Under the pieces are notes generated by a model, which saw nothing but the letters and a program-made list of their open reading frames with translations, ran no database searches and had not been told where the DNA came from. Shown here one piece after another: positions 27,256 to 36,162 of a stretch of 64,000 nucleotides of DNA. This DNA is from Pseudomonas fluorescens (GTDB lineage: Bacteria > Pseudomonadota > Gammaproteobacteria > Pseudomonadales > Pseudomonadaceae). The translations under genes and the position numbers were made by a program. The stretch lies in contig NZ_CP012830.1 of assembly GCF_001307155.1 (NCBI RefSeq), positions 682,001 through 746,000 on the forward strand. The letters run 5' to 3'. Numbering within the stretch: position 1 is the stretch's first letter; every line of letters begins with the position of its first letter.

Positions 27256-27726
27256 ATGACCCAGGTTACCAATACCCCGTACGAAGCCCTCGAAGTCGGC
27301 CAGACCGCCAGCTACAGCAAGACCGTCGAGGAGCGCGACATTCAGCTGTTCGCAGCGATGTCCGGAGACCACAACCCGGTGCACCTGGACCCCGAGTTTG
27401 CGGCAGCGAGCATGTTCAAGGAGCGCATCGCCCACGGCATGTTCAGCGGTGCGCTGATCAGCGCCGCCGTCGCCTGCGAGCTGCCTGGGCCGGGGACTAT
27501 CTATATCGGTCAGCAAATGAGCTTTCAGAAGCCGGTAAAAATCGGCGACACCCTGACCGTACGCCTGGAAATCCTCGAAAAACTGCCGAAGTTCCGCGTG
27601 CGCATCGCCACTCGGGTATTCAACCAGCGCGATGAACTGGTCGTCGACGGCGAGGCCGAAATCCTCGCACCGCGCAAGCAACAGACCGTGACCTTGCCGA
27701 CACTGCCCGCGATCAGCATTGGCTGA
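27256..27726 (+). CDS. MaoC-like (R)-specific enoyl-CoA hydratase (PhaJ-type)
   Basis: A 156-residue single hot-dog protein. The hydratase motif FAAMSGDHNPVHLDPEFA carries the catalytic D38 and H43. The start at 27256 (MTQVTN) is preferred to an upstream in-frame start at 27217. PhaJ-type enzymes hydrate enoyl-CoA to (R)-3-hydroxyacyl-CoA and can link beta-oxidation to polyhydroxyalkanoate synthesis. It follows the hydrolase gene by about 40 bases and matches the order PA3300-PA3302. Confidence 0.87.
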   Translation: MTQVTNTPYEALEVGQTASYSKTVEERDIQLFAAMSGDHNPVHLDPEFAAASMFKERIAHGMFSGALISAAVACELPGPGTIYIGQQMSFQKPVKIGDTLTVRLEILEKLPKFRVRIATRVFNQRDELVVDGEAEILAPRKQQTVTLPTLPAISIG

Positions 27727-27737
27727 TCCTCATATAT

Positions 27738-27767
27738 GATCGCTCCCACGCTCGCGTGGGAACGATC
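27738..27767. repeat. GATCGTTCCCAC palindromic repeat, copy 1
   Basis: GATCGCTCCCACG pairs with CGTGGGAACGATC across a 4-base loop, with one G-T type mismatch. It follows the MaoC stop codon and may act as a terminator. Two further copies lie at 43432 and 56894. Confidence 0.75.
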
Positions 27768-27793
27768 CTCTGATCCAGGCGTTTTTAACCGAC

Positions 27794-28261
27794 TTACGAC
27801 CGGGCACGAGCCTGATAACACAAGGCTTTGACCTGATCGTGGTTGCGTTGCGCCCCGTGATACTGACGTTCGACCAGATCACGAATCCCCAGCAGATTGT
27901 CTTCGTTGATCTTCTCGAGCGCTGCTTTGTAAGCCTTCAGGGCATGGTCCTCGCCACGCTTGGCTTCGTTGAGCACCACTTCTTCGCTCTTTCCAGTGAC
28001 CAATGATTTGACGCCGACCCAACGACGATGCCTATCACCGCCGACATGGGTTCTGGTCTCGGGATCGCCACCCATCGAACGCACGGTACGTTGAAGTTCG
28101 GCAGCGGCGGTGGCGCACTCGGCAGCGCGTTTGACAAACAGCGCCTTCAGTTCAGGATGCTTGATGTCCTGGGCACAGGTCTTGAAACCCTCCTGACCGT
28201 CCTTGCTGATCTCGATCAGGTCGTTCAGGACTGAAATCACTTCTCTATTGATGTCAGTCAT
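27794..28261 (-). CDS. PA2169-family four-helix-bundle protein (DUF2383)
   Basis: A 155-residue, mostly helical protein. It opens MTDINREVISVLNDLIEISKDG and carries ferritin-like repeats with Glu/His positions (GEDHALKAYKAALEK and RQYHGAQRNHDQVK). Relatives such as PA2169 are anaerobically or stationary-phase induced in Pseudomonas; biochemical function is unknown. Stand-alone gene converging on the MaoC gene. Confidence 0.85.
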   Translation of the reverse strand: MTDINREVISVLNDLIEISKDGQEGFKTCAQDIKHPELKALFVKRAAECATAAAELQRTVRSMGGDPETRTHVGGDRHRRWVGVKSLVTGKSEEVVLNEAKRGEDHALKAYKAALEKINEDNLLGIRDLVERQYHGAQRNHDQVKALCYQARARS

Positions 28262-28464
28262 TCTTCAATTCCTCGCAGACCAAGAGGGATACCTAAAACA
28301 CTGCATCTCGTGTGCCAGCCCTCGAGTTGAAGTTTTTACGATAAATTTCAATACATTAACTTTTAAGCAAACATCTGCACCCGAGTTATTTGCATGATCT
28401 GTCAATTGGCCTGCATGCAGAATGCCTGTATTTTCCAGATTGTTTGAATCAAGACGAGCGATCG

Positions 28465-28701
28465 ATGAATCCCGAAAAGCTTGAACTGCTGGTCACCCGC
28501 GAAATGCCCTTTGGCAAATACAAGGGGCGCATCATTGCCGACCTGCCCGGCCAATACCTGAACTGGTTCGCCCGCGAGGGTTTCCCCCACGGTGAACTGG
28601 GTGGCTTGCTGGCCCTGATGCAAGAAATAGATCACAACGGCCTGTCCGACTTGCTCGACCCGCTGCGCGCCAAACATGGCAAACCCAAGCCACGCCACTG
28701 A
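28465..28701 (+). CDS. DUF3820-family small protein
   Basis: A 78-residue protein, MNPEKLELLVTREMPFGKYK..., with the family core MPFGKYKGRIIADLPGQYLNWF and a C-terminal GELGGLLALMQEI. Similar domains occur next to or within nucleic-acid exonuclease-type proteins, but the role is not established. The start at 28465 gives the family length; the longer frame from 28390 has no support. The aminotransferase gene follows after 21 bases, so the pair is probably cotranscribed. Confidence 0.85.
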   Translation: MNPEKLELLVTREMPFGKYKGRIIADLPGQYLNWFAREGFPHGELGGLLALMQEIDHNGLSDLLDPLRAKHGKPKPRH

Positions 28702-28722
28702 ACCACTGAACGAGTCGCCCCC

Positions 28723-29904
28723 ATGCCCGAAAACACCCGCCGTGCCCTTGATGAAGCTTTTTGGCAGACGTTCGCCGACCGCTACGAAGTCCAGCCAGGC
28801 CCGATCAATCTGGAGAATGGTTACTTCGGCCGCATGTCGCGTACCGTGGTCGAGGAGTACCAGCGCAACATCGAGCTCATCAACCGCAGCAACTCGGTGC
28901 ATGTGCGCCAGCACTTCGAAAAAATCGAAAGCCTGAAAATACGCGGGCAACTGGCCGGGCTCTTGCAGGTGCCCGCCGAAGCGGTAGCCCTGACACGCAA
29001 CGCCTCGGACGCACTGCAATCGCTGATTCGCAACTACAACGGCTTGCAACCGGGCGATCAGGTGCTGCTGTGCGATCTGGAATACGACACGGTCAAAAGT
29101 GCGATGCGCTGGCTGGCACGCTATCGCGGCGTCGAAGTGATCGAGATCGAGCATGCTCATCCCGCCAGCTTCGAGACGTTGGTGGCGAGCTACCGCGAGG
29201 CGTTCGTGCGTTATCCGCGGCTCAAGCTGATGGCACTGACCCACGTCACCCATCGCACCGGCCTGGTGATGCCGGTCAAGGCGATTGCCGCTGCGGCCAA
29301 AGAGCACGGAATCGACGTGATCCTCGACGGCGCCCACGCCCTCGGTCAGATCGAATTCAACCTTGATGACCTGGGCATCTCTTTTGCCGGCTACAACCTG
29401 CACAAATGGATCGGCGCACCGTTGACCCTGGGGTTCATCTACATCGCACCACAACGTCTGGCCGATATCGATCCGGACATGGACGAGTTTCACTTCCCGC
29501 CCACCGACATCCGCTCGCGCACGCCTTACAGCACGCCAAACATTCCGGCGTTACTGACCTTGCCGCTGGTGTTCGAAGAACATCGCTCCATCGGTGGCGC
29601 AGCCGCCAAGGGTGCACGGCTTAACTACCTGCGCAATCTGTGGGTCAAGGCTGTTCGCGATGTGCAGGGCATTGAAGTCATGACCCCGGATGATCCGCGC
29701 CTGTATTGCGGCATCACCTCGATGCGCTTCACCCGGCATGCCGACCAGCAAGCGATGGTCGAGCGCCTGCTCAATGACTACAACCTGTTCACCGTGACCC
29801 GCAACGGTTCGGCGTGCGGCAGCTGTATTCGCATTACACCGGGCCTGACCAACACCTCTCAGGAAATGCAGCTGCTGGCTCAGGCCCTGATCGAGCTGAG
29901 TTGA
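28723..29904 (+). CDS. class V PLP-dependent aminotransferase (isopenicillin-N-epimerase / cysteine-desulfurase-like)
   Basis: A 393-residue fold-type I enzyme. The PLP aspartate lies in DGAHALGQ (202-209) and the Schiff-base lysine is K228 in YNLHKWIGAP. RNASDALQSLI and LTHVTHRTGLVMPV complete the family pattern. It lacks the mobile cysteine loop of a dedicated desulfurase, so a racemase, epimerase or lyase role is as likely. Substrate unknown. It follows the DUF3820 gene. Confidence 0.85.
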   Translation: MPENTRRALDEAFWQTFADRYEVQPGPINLENGYFGRMSRTVVEEYQRNIELINRSNSVHVRQHFEKIESLKIRGQLAGLLQVPAEAVALTRNASDALQSLIRNYNGLQPGDQVLLCDLEYDTVKSAMRWLARYRGVEVIEIEHAHPASFETLVASYREAFVRYPRLKLMALTHVTHRTGLVMPVKAIAAAAKEHGIDVILDGAHALGQIEFNLDDLGISFAGYNLHKWIGAPLTLGFIYIAPQRLADIDPDMDEFHFPPTDIRSRTPYSTPNIPALLTLPLVFEEHRSIGGAAAKGARLNYLRNLWVKAVRDVQGIEVMTPDDPRLYCGITSMRFTRHADQQAMVERLLNDYNLFTVTRNGSACGSCIRITPGLTNTSQEMQLLAQALIELS

Positions 29905-29928
29905 GGTGATGAACACCGAGGCTGGTGT

Positions 29929-30654
29929 TCACACGGTATAGATGTCGAAGTCTTCGGGTTTGATCTGCGCAGACATCGCACGCTTGTCGATCCCGATGGT
30001 CAACTGCCCGAAATAACCGTCTTCCCAGGAATCACGGGCAATGGTGTGGATTTTCAGGATCGAGTCTTCCCCATGCATTTGGGTAAAAAGCTCATCCTGA
30101 TCGTTGCGCAACGGTGAGACGCCTCGCCCGGTATAGTCTTTGGCGCCCAGTACCGAACGCGATGTCACCTCGGGAAGGTACAGTTGACCGACCCAGGCAA
30201 CATGCCGCGCCTCCAGGTGATTGCTGCCGGTTACGATTCGAACGGCAACGTGGATGTGCACGCTGCGCCCCGCATAAAACCCCGGATAAATCGTGGTAAA
30301 CCTGACGGCGCCTTTGCGATCGGTGAATTGCCCACCGCGCAAATAAGTGTCGTCATCGGTACGTGGAACCGAGCCGATATCGCCGACATCGACCTCTTTA
30401 TCCGGATTGATCTTGCTCCAGCCTGAATAGGCCCCTCGCGCATTGCATTGCCAGATATCCACCAGGGCATCCGTCACCGGTTCGCAGGTGCTGACGTCGA
30501 CAAGGCTCAGTTTGAGCAGCAAGGGAATGCCACTGGCGCCTTCACTGATGTTCCTTCGGATCAACCTGGGGTTCCTGAAGTACGGGCCGGCAATCTGCTC
30601 GGGAGCCAATAAACAGACCGGCCCGGTTGCCTTGGTTGTTGCGTGTTCTTCCAT
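29929..30654 (-). CDS. compact intradiol ring-cleavage dioxygenase-like protein
   Basis: A 241-residue protein with a dioxygenase C-terminal beta-barrel. VDIWQCNARGAYSGWS carries one tyrosine ligand candidate (Y76), and TIYPGFYAGRSVHIHVAV carries Y127 with H133 and H135 for non-haem Fe(III). The tyrosine-to-HxH spacing (6) is shorter than in catechol or protocatechuate dioxygenases, as in a less studied branch of the family. No aromatic degradation genes adjoin it. Catalytic activity on catechols is therefore only an inference. Confidence 0.75.
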   Translation of the reverse strand: MEEHATTKATGPVCLLAPEQIAGPYFRNPRLIRRNISEGASGIPLLLKLSLVDVSTCEPVTDALVDIWQCNARGAYSGWSKINPDKEVDVGDIGSVPRTDDDTYLRGGQFTDRKGAVRFTTIYPGFYAGRSVHIHVAVRIVTGSNHLEARHVAWVGQLYLPEVTSRSVLGAKDYTGRGVSPLRNDQDELFTQMHGEDSILKIHTIARDSWEDGYFGQLTIGIDKRAMSAQIKPEDFDIYTV

Positions 30655-30748
30655 GAGTCGCTTCCTCCATAAGTTGCTCGAAGGATAAACAGATCTGCGG
30701 GGTGGGTTGCGGTAACTATGTATGCCGCTATAGGCGTTCCAACTCCCC

Positions 30749-30907
30749 GTAGCAGCTGTCGAGCCCGCGAGGCAGCGTTAGAGGCGGACCGCGTTCGGGC
30801 GAAGTCCTCGCAAATCCTGCGAATGCGGTTTGCCTGGAAGAATCCGCTGCCTGATTTTACGACTGCTGCGCAGCCGAACGCAGCCTCGCAGGCTCGACAG
30901 CTGCTAC
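30749..30907. repeat. 159-bp inverted repeat element (GTAGCAGCTGTCGAGCC ends)
   Basis: The ends GTAGCAGCTGTCGAGCC and GGCTCGACAGCTGCTAC are perfect complements and pairing continues with one slip (CGCGAGGC/GCCTCG). The centre is GC-rich. The end sequence differs from the TGTGGCGAG and TGTAGGAGC elements, so it is a separate intergenic repeat family. Confidence 0.8.
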
Positions 30908-30938
30908 AGGGCCGCCGCTTTTCCACAGGCAAAAAAAA

Positions 30939-30963
30939 ACGGCGCACTGACCAAGTGCGCCGT
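30939..30963 (-). terminator. terminator of the zwf-pgl-eda operon
   Basis: ACGGCGCACT pairs with AGTGCGCCGT across a 5-base loop. The minus strand continues into a run of nine T residues. It lies about 57 bases past the eda stop codon. Confidence 0.9.
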
Positions 30964-31019
30964 AAAGCCGTAGAACACAACTACAACGATTCTGCGTAAA
31001 AAACAGCCGGTAAAACCAA

Positions 31020-31685
31020 TCAGTCCAGCAGGGCCAGCGCCTCGGCGGTGCACTCCTGGATACGTGCCCAGTCGCCGTTCTTGATCCACTCCGGATCAAG
31101 CATCCAGCTACCGCCAACGCACATCACGTTTTTCAGTGCCATGTAACTCTTGATGTTGGCAGGGCCAACACCGCCAGTCGGGCAGAAACGCACTTCGCCG
31201 AACGGGCCGCCAAGGGCCTTGATCGCCGCCACGCCACCGCTGACTTCCGCCGGGAACAGCTTGAAGCGGCGATAGCCCAGGGCGTAGCCCTCCATGATCC
31301 CGGAGGCGTTGCTGATGCCTGGCAACAGCGGAATCGGGCTGGCAACGCTGGCTTCCAGCAGGTCGCGGGTAATACCCGGAGTAACAATGAACTGCGAACC
31401 GGCAGCTTCAGCGGCAGCCAGCATGTTGCGATCGAGCACGGTGCCGGCACCGGTGACCAGCTCTGGACGCTGCTCACGCAATACCTGGATGGCCTTGAGG
31501 CCGAACTGCGAACGCAGGGTGACTTCCAGGGCCGTCAATCCACCTGCGGCAAGGGCATCGGCCAGTGGCAGAATGTCTTGTTCGCGGGCAATGGTGATCA
31601 CCGGCAGAATCCGCGCCTTGACGCAGAGACTGTCGATCAGGGCAACTTTGTCCGCCATGGAAACGGTCGGTTGAGTGTTTGTCAT
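31020..31685 (-). CDS. eda: KDPG aldolase (2-keto-3-deoxy-6-phosphogluconate aldolase)
   Basis: A 221-residue class I aldolase that splits KDPG to pyruvate and glyceraldehyde-3-phosphate. The catalytic glutamate is E54 (LEVTLRS) and the Schiff-base lysine K142 (RRFKLFPAE), with LPGISNASGI and CPTGGVG phosphate-binding loops. The start at 31685 (MTNTQPTV) follows AAGGAT; an upstream ATG at 31712 would overlap pgl. It is last in the operon zwf-pgl-eda. Confidence 0.95.
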   Translation of the reverse strand: MTNTQPTVSMADKVALIDSLCVKARILPVITIAREQDILPLADALAAGGLTALEVTLRSQFGLKAIQVLREQRPELVTGAGTVLDRNMLAAAEAAGSQFIVTPGITRDLLEASVASPIPLLPGISNASGIMEGYALGYRRFKLFPAEVSGGVAAIKALGGPFGEVRFCPTGGVGPANIKSYMALKNVMCVGGSWMLDPEWIKNGDWARIQECTAEALALLD

Positions 31686-31702
31686 AGCGGCTGATCCTTG
31701 GT

Positions 31703-32416
31703 TCATGGGCACCAGTAAATCTCTAACGTGGGTTGCAGAAACGCGCGAATCGGCATTGCGGCGACATCGTCACCGGCCAGTGCGGCACTCAGGGTGGTCA
31801 ACTTGGACTGACCGGAAATCGATAGTACGGTGAACTGTGCCGAGGCCAGCAGCGCACGACTCATGGTCAGGCGCTGATGCGGCACGGTCGGCGCCAGCAT
31901 CGGCCAGCATCGGCGCGTGCCGTCGGCTCGCAAGGCTTCGACCAGGTTCGGGCTGTTGGGGAACAGCGAGGCCGTGTGGCCGTCGTCGCCCATCCCCAAC
32001 ACCAGCACGTCGATTGCCGGCAACTCGGCGAGCAAGCGATCGGCCTGCTCGGCAGCCTGTTCAAGGTTGGCGGTGGCGCTGTAGAGGCTGAGGAACTTCG
32101 CCTTGGCCGCCGGGCCCTGCAACAAGTAACGCTTGAGCAGACCGGCATTGCTGTCGGCGTGCTCTACCGGTACCCAGCGCTCGTCGGCCAGGGTCACCAC
32201 GACCTTGGACCAGTCCAGCGTCTGCTTGGCCAGATGCTGGAAAAACGCCACCGGGCTGCGTCCGCCGGAGACCACCAGCGTCGCGGCGCCTCGGGCATCG
32301 ATAGCGTCGCTGAGTTGCTTGGCCACCTTCAGTGCCAGGCCTTCGGCCAGCAACACCGGGCTGCGAAACTCATGAGCGCTGACGCCCTTAGGCAGTTTGA
32401 ATTCAGATATCGCCAT
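31703..32416 (-). CDS. pgl: 6-phosphogluconolactonase
   Basis: A 237-residue protein of the DevB/SOL type, which hydrolyses 6-phosphogluconolactone. Visible motifs are [38 protein letters not shown] and [17 protein letters not shown]. It overlaps the end of zwf by 14 bases and precedes eda by 17 bases, so translation is probably coupled. Confidence 0.95.
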   Translation of the reverse strand: MAISEFKLPKGVSAHEFRSPVLLAEGLALKVAKQLSDAIDARGAATLVVSGGRSPVAFFQHLAKQTLDWSKVVVTLADERWVPVEHADSNAGLLKRYLLQGPAAKAKFLSLYSATANLEQAAEQADRLLAELPAIDVLVLGMGDDGHTASLFPNSPNLVEALRADGTRRCWPMLAPTVPHQRLTMSRALLASAQFTVLSISGQSKLTTLSAALAGDDVAAMPIRAFLQPTLEIYWCP

Positions 32417-33872
32417 ACCACGACCTCCCGTCCCGCGTGATCAGTGCAATGGAACTCATCGGTCCCCAGGAGCCCGCCGCGTACGGCTTGGGCGCATCAC
32501 CGGACTTCTTCCACCCGGCAATCAGCTGGTCACACCACTTCCACGCGGCTTCGATTTCATCTTTACGGACAAACAGGTTCTGATTGCCGCGCATCACTTC
32601 CAGCAACAACCGTTCGTAGGCATCGGGAATCCGCGCGCTGCGATAGGTATCGGAAAAATTCAGCTGCAACGGACCGCTGCGCAGCTGCATGCCCTTGTCC
32701 AGGCCCTGTTCTTTGGTCATCACGCGCAAGGAAATACCTTCGTCCGGTTGCAGACGGATGATCAGCTTGTTGCTGATCTGCAAGCGCTGCTCGGGAGCGA
32801 AGATGTAGTGCGACGGTTCCTTGAAGTGGATGACGATCTGCGACAGTTTCTGCGGCATGCGTTTACCGGTACGCAGGTAAAACGGCACGCCCGCCCAACG
32901 CCAGTTGCGGATGTCGGCACGCAGGGCGACGAAGGTTTCGGTGTCGCTCTGGGTGTTGGAGTTCTCCTCCTCCAGGTAACCCGGCACCGACTTGCCTTCG
33001 CTGTGACCGGCTATGTACTGGCCGCGCACCACCTGGGTGGTCAGGCCTTCCGGACTGATCGGCGCCAGCGCCTTGAGCACTTTGACTTTCTCGTCACGGA
33101 TGCTGTCGGCCGAAAGATCCGCTGGCGGGTCCATGGCGATCAGGCACAGCAACTGCAACAGGTGGTTCTGAATCATGTCGCGCAGTTGGCCGGCCTTGTC
33201 GAAGTAGCCCCAACGGCCCTCGATCCCGACTTTCTCGGCGACGGTGATTTCCACGTGGGAAATGTAGTTCTGGTTCCACTGGGTTTCGAACAGGCTGTTG
33301 GCGAAACGCAGGGCGATCAGGTTCTGGACCGTCTCTTTGCCCAGGTAGTGGTCGATACGGTAAGTGCGGTTTTCCGGGAAGTACCGCGCCACTGCGTCGT
33401 TGACCTTGCGCGACGACTCGAGGTCCGAACCGATTGGCTTTTCCAGCACCACACGGGTGTTTTCGGCCAGGCCGACCTTCGCCAGGTTCTCGCAAATCGC
33501 GCCGTACACCGCAGCGGGCGTCGCGAAGTAGGCAATCATCCGCTGCGTCGAACCGGCCAGCTCAGCCAAGGCGACGTAGTCGTCAGGCTGGAGGAAGTCG
33601 ACATGCAGGTACGTCAGGCGTGCCAGGAAGCGCTCGACCACCGCTTCGTCGAGTTCCTTGGCATCAACGTAATGGCGCAGTTCACGGGCAATAAATGCCA
33701 GATGCTCTTGCTCGCTGCCTGGTTCACGGGCCAGCGCGATAATGCGCGTGTCCTCGTGCAGCAGGCCAGCGCCATCCAGTTGGTACAAAGCAGGAAACAG
33801 CTTGCGAAGGGCCAGATCGCCCAAGGCGCCGAACAAGGCAAAGGTGCACGGTTCAACCGTAATCGAAGGCAT
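32403..33872 (-). CDS. zwf: glucose-6-phosphate 1-dehydrogenase
   Basis: A 489-residue enzyme that oxidises glucose-6-phosphate to 6-phosphogluconolactone. The nucleotide-binding GALGDLA is at 15-21 and the substrate motif RIDHYLGKE at 172-180. It is first in zwf-pgl-eda and divergent from hexR. A HexR-type palindrome lies in the shared promoter gap, and the leader contains AAAAGAACAAAC (33876-33887), matching the Hfq/Crc AANAANAA pattern right where the ribosome binds. Confidence 0.96.
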   Translation of the reverse strand: MPSITVEPCTFALFGALGDLALRKLFPALYQLDGAGLLHEDTRIIALAREPGSEQEHLAFIARELRHYVDAKELDEAVVERFLARLTYLHVDFLQPDDYVALAELAGSTQRMIAYFATPAAVYGAICENLAKVGLAENTRVVLEKPIGSDLESSRKVNDAVARYFPENRTYRIDHYLGKETVQNLIALRFANSLFETQWNQNYISHVEITVAEKVGIEGRWGYFDKAGQLRDMIQNHLLQLLCLIAMDPPADLSADSIRDEKVKVLKALAPISPEGLTTQVVRGQYIAGHSEGKSVPGYLEEENSNTQSDTETFVALRADIRNWRWAGVPFYLRTGKRMPQKLSQIVIHFKEPSHYIFAPEQRLQISNKLIIRLQPDEGISLRVMTKEQGLDKGMQLRSGPLQLNFSDTYRSARIPDAYERLLLEVMRGNQNLFVRKDEIEAAWKWCDQLIAGWKKSGDAPKPYAAGSWGPMSSIALITRDGRSWYGDI

Positions 33873-33875
33873 GAT

Positions 33876-33887
33876 GTTTGTTCTTTT
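33876..33887 (-). promoter_or_regulatory. AANAANAA (Hfq/Crc-type) motif overlapping the zwf ribosome site
   Basis: The minus strand reads AAAAGAACAAAC four bases before the zwf ATG. It is the only purine-rich stretch available as ribosome site, so Hfq/Crc binding would block translation. Confidence 0.5.
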
Positions 33888-33930
33888 ATCAAGTTAAGCT
33901 ACAAATACCTTTTTTTAAGGCATCGCTCAA

Positions 33931-33963
33931 GGAAAAATGTAGTAATAACCACAACATTTTTCC
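33931..33963. promoter_or_regulatory. HexR-type operator in the zwf/hexR gap
   Basis: GGAAAAATGT (33931-33940) and its perfect complement ACATTTTTCC (33954-33963) flank the 13-base centre. The inner core TGTAGTAATAACCACA (33938-33953) fits the HexR pattern TGTARTN(3-4)AYNACA. It lies 59 bases before zwf and about 107 before hexR, suited to control both. Confidence 0.7.
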
Positions 33964-34069
33964 AAAATATAGATTCCGAGTGGTGGTCGGTCGGGGCCAT
34001 CAGTAGGATAGGCCACCATTATGGGCCGCTTCACAGGCCCAATCTGCATAGCCGACCTAAGGAACATAA

Positions 34070-34939
34070 ATGGACCGCGTGCGAAATTTACTGGAACAAA
34101 TCCAGAATCGCCTTGCAGACCTGAACAAGGCCGAACGCAAGGTCGCCGAAGTGATCCTGCTCAACCCGCAGCAGGCCACTCGCTTCAGTATTGCCGCCCT
34201 CGCCCAGGCCGCCTCGGTCAGCGAGCCGACGGTCAACCGTTTCTGCCGTTCGTTCGGTGTCAGCGGCTACCCGGAACTCAAACTGCAACTGGCCCAAAGC
34301 CTGGCCAGCGGCGCGGCCTATGTCAGCCGCGCCGTGGAAGCCGACGACAACCCTGAAGCCTACACCCAGAAAATCTTTGGCAGCGCCATCGCCTCACTGG
34401 ACAGCGCCTGCCAGGCACTGGACCCGAACCTGATCAGCCGCGCCGTGGATTTGTTGATCCAGGCCCGGCAGATCCACTTCTTCGGCCTCGGTGCGTCAGC
34501 CCCGGTGGCGCTGGATGCGCAGCACAAGTTCTTCCGCTTCAACCTGGCGGTCACCGCCCATGCCGACGTGCTGATGCAGCGGATGATTGCCTCGGTGGCC
34601 CACACCGGCGAACTGTTCGTGATCATCTCCTACACCGGGCGTACCCGCGAACTGGTCGAGGTGGCGCGCATTGCCCGTGAGAACGGTGCCTCGGTGCTGG
34701 GTCTGACGGCCGAGGGTTCGCCGCTGGCCAAGGCCAGCACCTTGAGCCTGAACATCCCGCTGCCGGAAGACACCGACATCTACATGCCGATGACGTCGCG
34801 AATCATCCAGCTGACCGTGCTCGACGTGCTCGCCACCGGCATGACCCTGCGCCGCGGCGTCGACTTCCAGCCGCACCTGCGCAAGATCAAGGAAAGCCTC
34901 AACGCCAGCCGGTATCCGATCGGGGATGAGTTCAGCTGA
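34070..34939 (+). CDS. hexR: HexR, RpiR-family repressor of glucose catabolism
   Basis: A 289-residue regulator. The N-terminal HTH_6 domain (about 1-75) includes [22 protein letters not shown]; the C-terminal SIS sugar-phosphate domain (about 125-255) includes [19 protein letters not shown] and [16 protein letters not shown]. HexR binds KDPG and releases zwf-pgl-eda, edd-glk and gap promoters. Its position divergent from zwf and the HexR-type sites here and before gap support this name. Confidence 0.94.
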   Translation: MDRVRNLLEQIQNRLADLNKAERKVAEVILLNPQQATRFSIAALAQAASVSEPTVNRFCRSFGVSGYPELKLQLAQSLASGAAYVSRAVEADDNPEAYTQKIFGSAIASLDSACQALDPNLISRAVDLLIQARQIHFFGLGASAPVALDAQHKFFRFNLAVTAHADVLMQRMIASVAHTGELFVIISYTGRTRELVEVARIARENGASVLGLTAEGSPLAKASTLSLNIPLPEDTDIYMPMTSRIIQLTVLDVLATGMTLRRGVDFQPHLRKIKESLNASRYPIGDEFS

Positions 34940-34964
34940 CGTCTGTCCAAGCCGAGTGCCCACT

Positions 34965-34994
34965 TGTGGCGAGGGGGCTTGCCCCCTCGCCACA
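34965..34994. repeat. perfect 30-base REP palindrome after hexR
   Basis: TGTGGCGAGGGGGCT is followed directly by its complement with almost no loop. It is a REP half-element pair with the spacer deleted. It lies between the converging hexR and mutarotase genes and could terminate both. Confidence 0.85.
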
Positions 34995-35011
34995 GGGTTT
35001 GTGTGCCACCT

Positions 35012-35866
35012 CTACCCTCCCATCCGCGCCTGCAAACTCAAATGCGCCCGCTCCCCCGGTGCCAGGCTCAGGCTATCGGTGCCTCCGCAGGCTGCCTCTA
35101 CGCAGACAAACTCCGAGACCTCATTCCAGCTCACTCCCAACAGCGGCCGTGACCCGGGGTGCCAGACCACGGTGTCAGCGCTGTCGCCGGTATCGATGCA
35201 CAACTGGCGCTGCCAGGCGTGGTCCTTGAGCTGTAACTCGCCCTCGTGCTGGAACACCCGCTGACAGCCACCTTCAACCCGCAACTCGCCCTTTTGCTCG
35301 CAGAACTCGCGCTTGAGCTGGTCATAACCTTGCGCGCCATCGAGTCCAGACAGCGCTATCTCAGCAACGTCGCCAATACGCCAATAGGCGTGCAATGCAT
35401 GGCTCAACTGGCACGGCAGACTGTCCTGATGCTCAGTGCTCAGGCGTAAATCCATACGCTCGCCCAAGTGCGCATGCAGGTCCACCTGCCAGTCACACAA
35501 CTGCAATTGCCAATGCAGGCGCACGCCGTCGTCATCGGTGCTGCTGTCGATCAGTTTCCAGTCGATCAGCCGCGCCCAACCATGGGACGGCCAGGCATTT
35601 TCGCTGGGATGACGGCCAAACCACGGCCAGCACACCGGTACGCCACCGCGAATCGCGCCGACCTGCGGCCACTTCGCCGCGCACCAGAGCCAGGGCTTCT
35701 GGCCCGTGGGCTGGAAATGCAGCAACTGCGCGCCCTGACGACTGAACACCGCCTGACACAGCGGATGGTCGATCACCAGCACCTCACGCTGCTGATAGCG
35801 CTCCCAGGCAAACACCGGGCGCTCGCGCAGGGATTTGAAGAAGCGTTGTAGCGGATGCTCAAGCAT
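35012..35866 (-). CDS. D-hexose-6-phosphate mutarotase (YeaD type)
   Basis: A 284-residue aldose-1-epimerase-like beta-sandwich protein. Family motifs are VIDHPLCQAVFSRQGAQLLHFQP near the N terminus, IRGGVPVCWPWFG, LSHALHAYWRIGDV and VVWHPGSRP with FVCVEAA near the end. It interconverts alpha and beta forms of glucose-6-phosphate, which suits its place beside zwf and the glucose transport genes. Confidence 0.9.
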   Translation of the reverse strand: MLEHPLQRFFKSLRERPVFAWERYQQREVLVIDHPLCQAVFSRQGAQLLHFQPTGQKPWLWCAAKWPQVGAIRGGVPVCWPWFGRHPSENAWPSHGWARLIDWKLIDSSTDDDGVRLHWQLQLCDWQVDLHAHLGERMDLRLSTEHQDSLPCQLSHALHAYWRIGDVAEIALSGLDGAQGYDQLKREFCEQKGELRVEGGCQRVFQHEGELQLKDHAWQRQLCIDTGDSADTVVWHPGSRPLLGVSWNEVSEFVCVEAACGGTDSLSLAPGERAHLSLQARMGG

Positions 35867-35925
35867 GTGCCGCGGTCCTGAAAATCATGGATGTACTCAT
35901 CACCATTGTCACAACAGCGCTTTTT

Positions 35926-36070
35926 TGTGGCGAGGGAGCTTGCTCCCGCTGGGCTGCGAAGCGGCCCCAAAACCAGTCATCGCGCTGCTTCAGCTAAACC
36001 ACATTTAGCGGATTTACGACTGCTGCGCCCAAGCGCGGACCGGCCGGCGGGAGCAAGCTCCCTCACCACA
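35926..36070. repeat. REPIN (TGTGGCGAGGGAGC ... GCTCCCTCACCACA)
   Basis: Inverted halves TGTGGCGAGGGAGCTTGCTCCCGC and its near complement about 145 bases apart, with a GC-rich middle. It lies between the mutarotase start and the oprB terminator. Confidence 0.88.
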
Positions 36071-36102
36071 GAAAACCGTCGTGTGCGGCGCCCCAAAAAA
36101 AA

Positions 36103-36124
36103 GCGGACAGCCTTGGCCGTCCGC
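36103..36124 (-). terminator. terminator of oprB
   Basis: GCGGACAGCC pairs with GGCCGTCCGC with one mismatch. The minus strand then runs into eight T residues. It lies about 40 bases past the oprB stop codon. Confidence 0.85.
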
Positions 36125-36162
36125 AAAAATGCGCACATGGAGAGGAGCTTATCGCAGCTGCG

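Noticed and set aside
32397-34124. 575-codon + strand frame opposite zwf
   Set aside because: Antisense shadow of zwf/pgl coding sequence, running past the zwf start without a gene signal.
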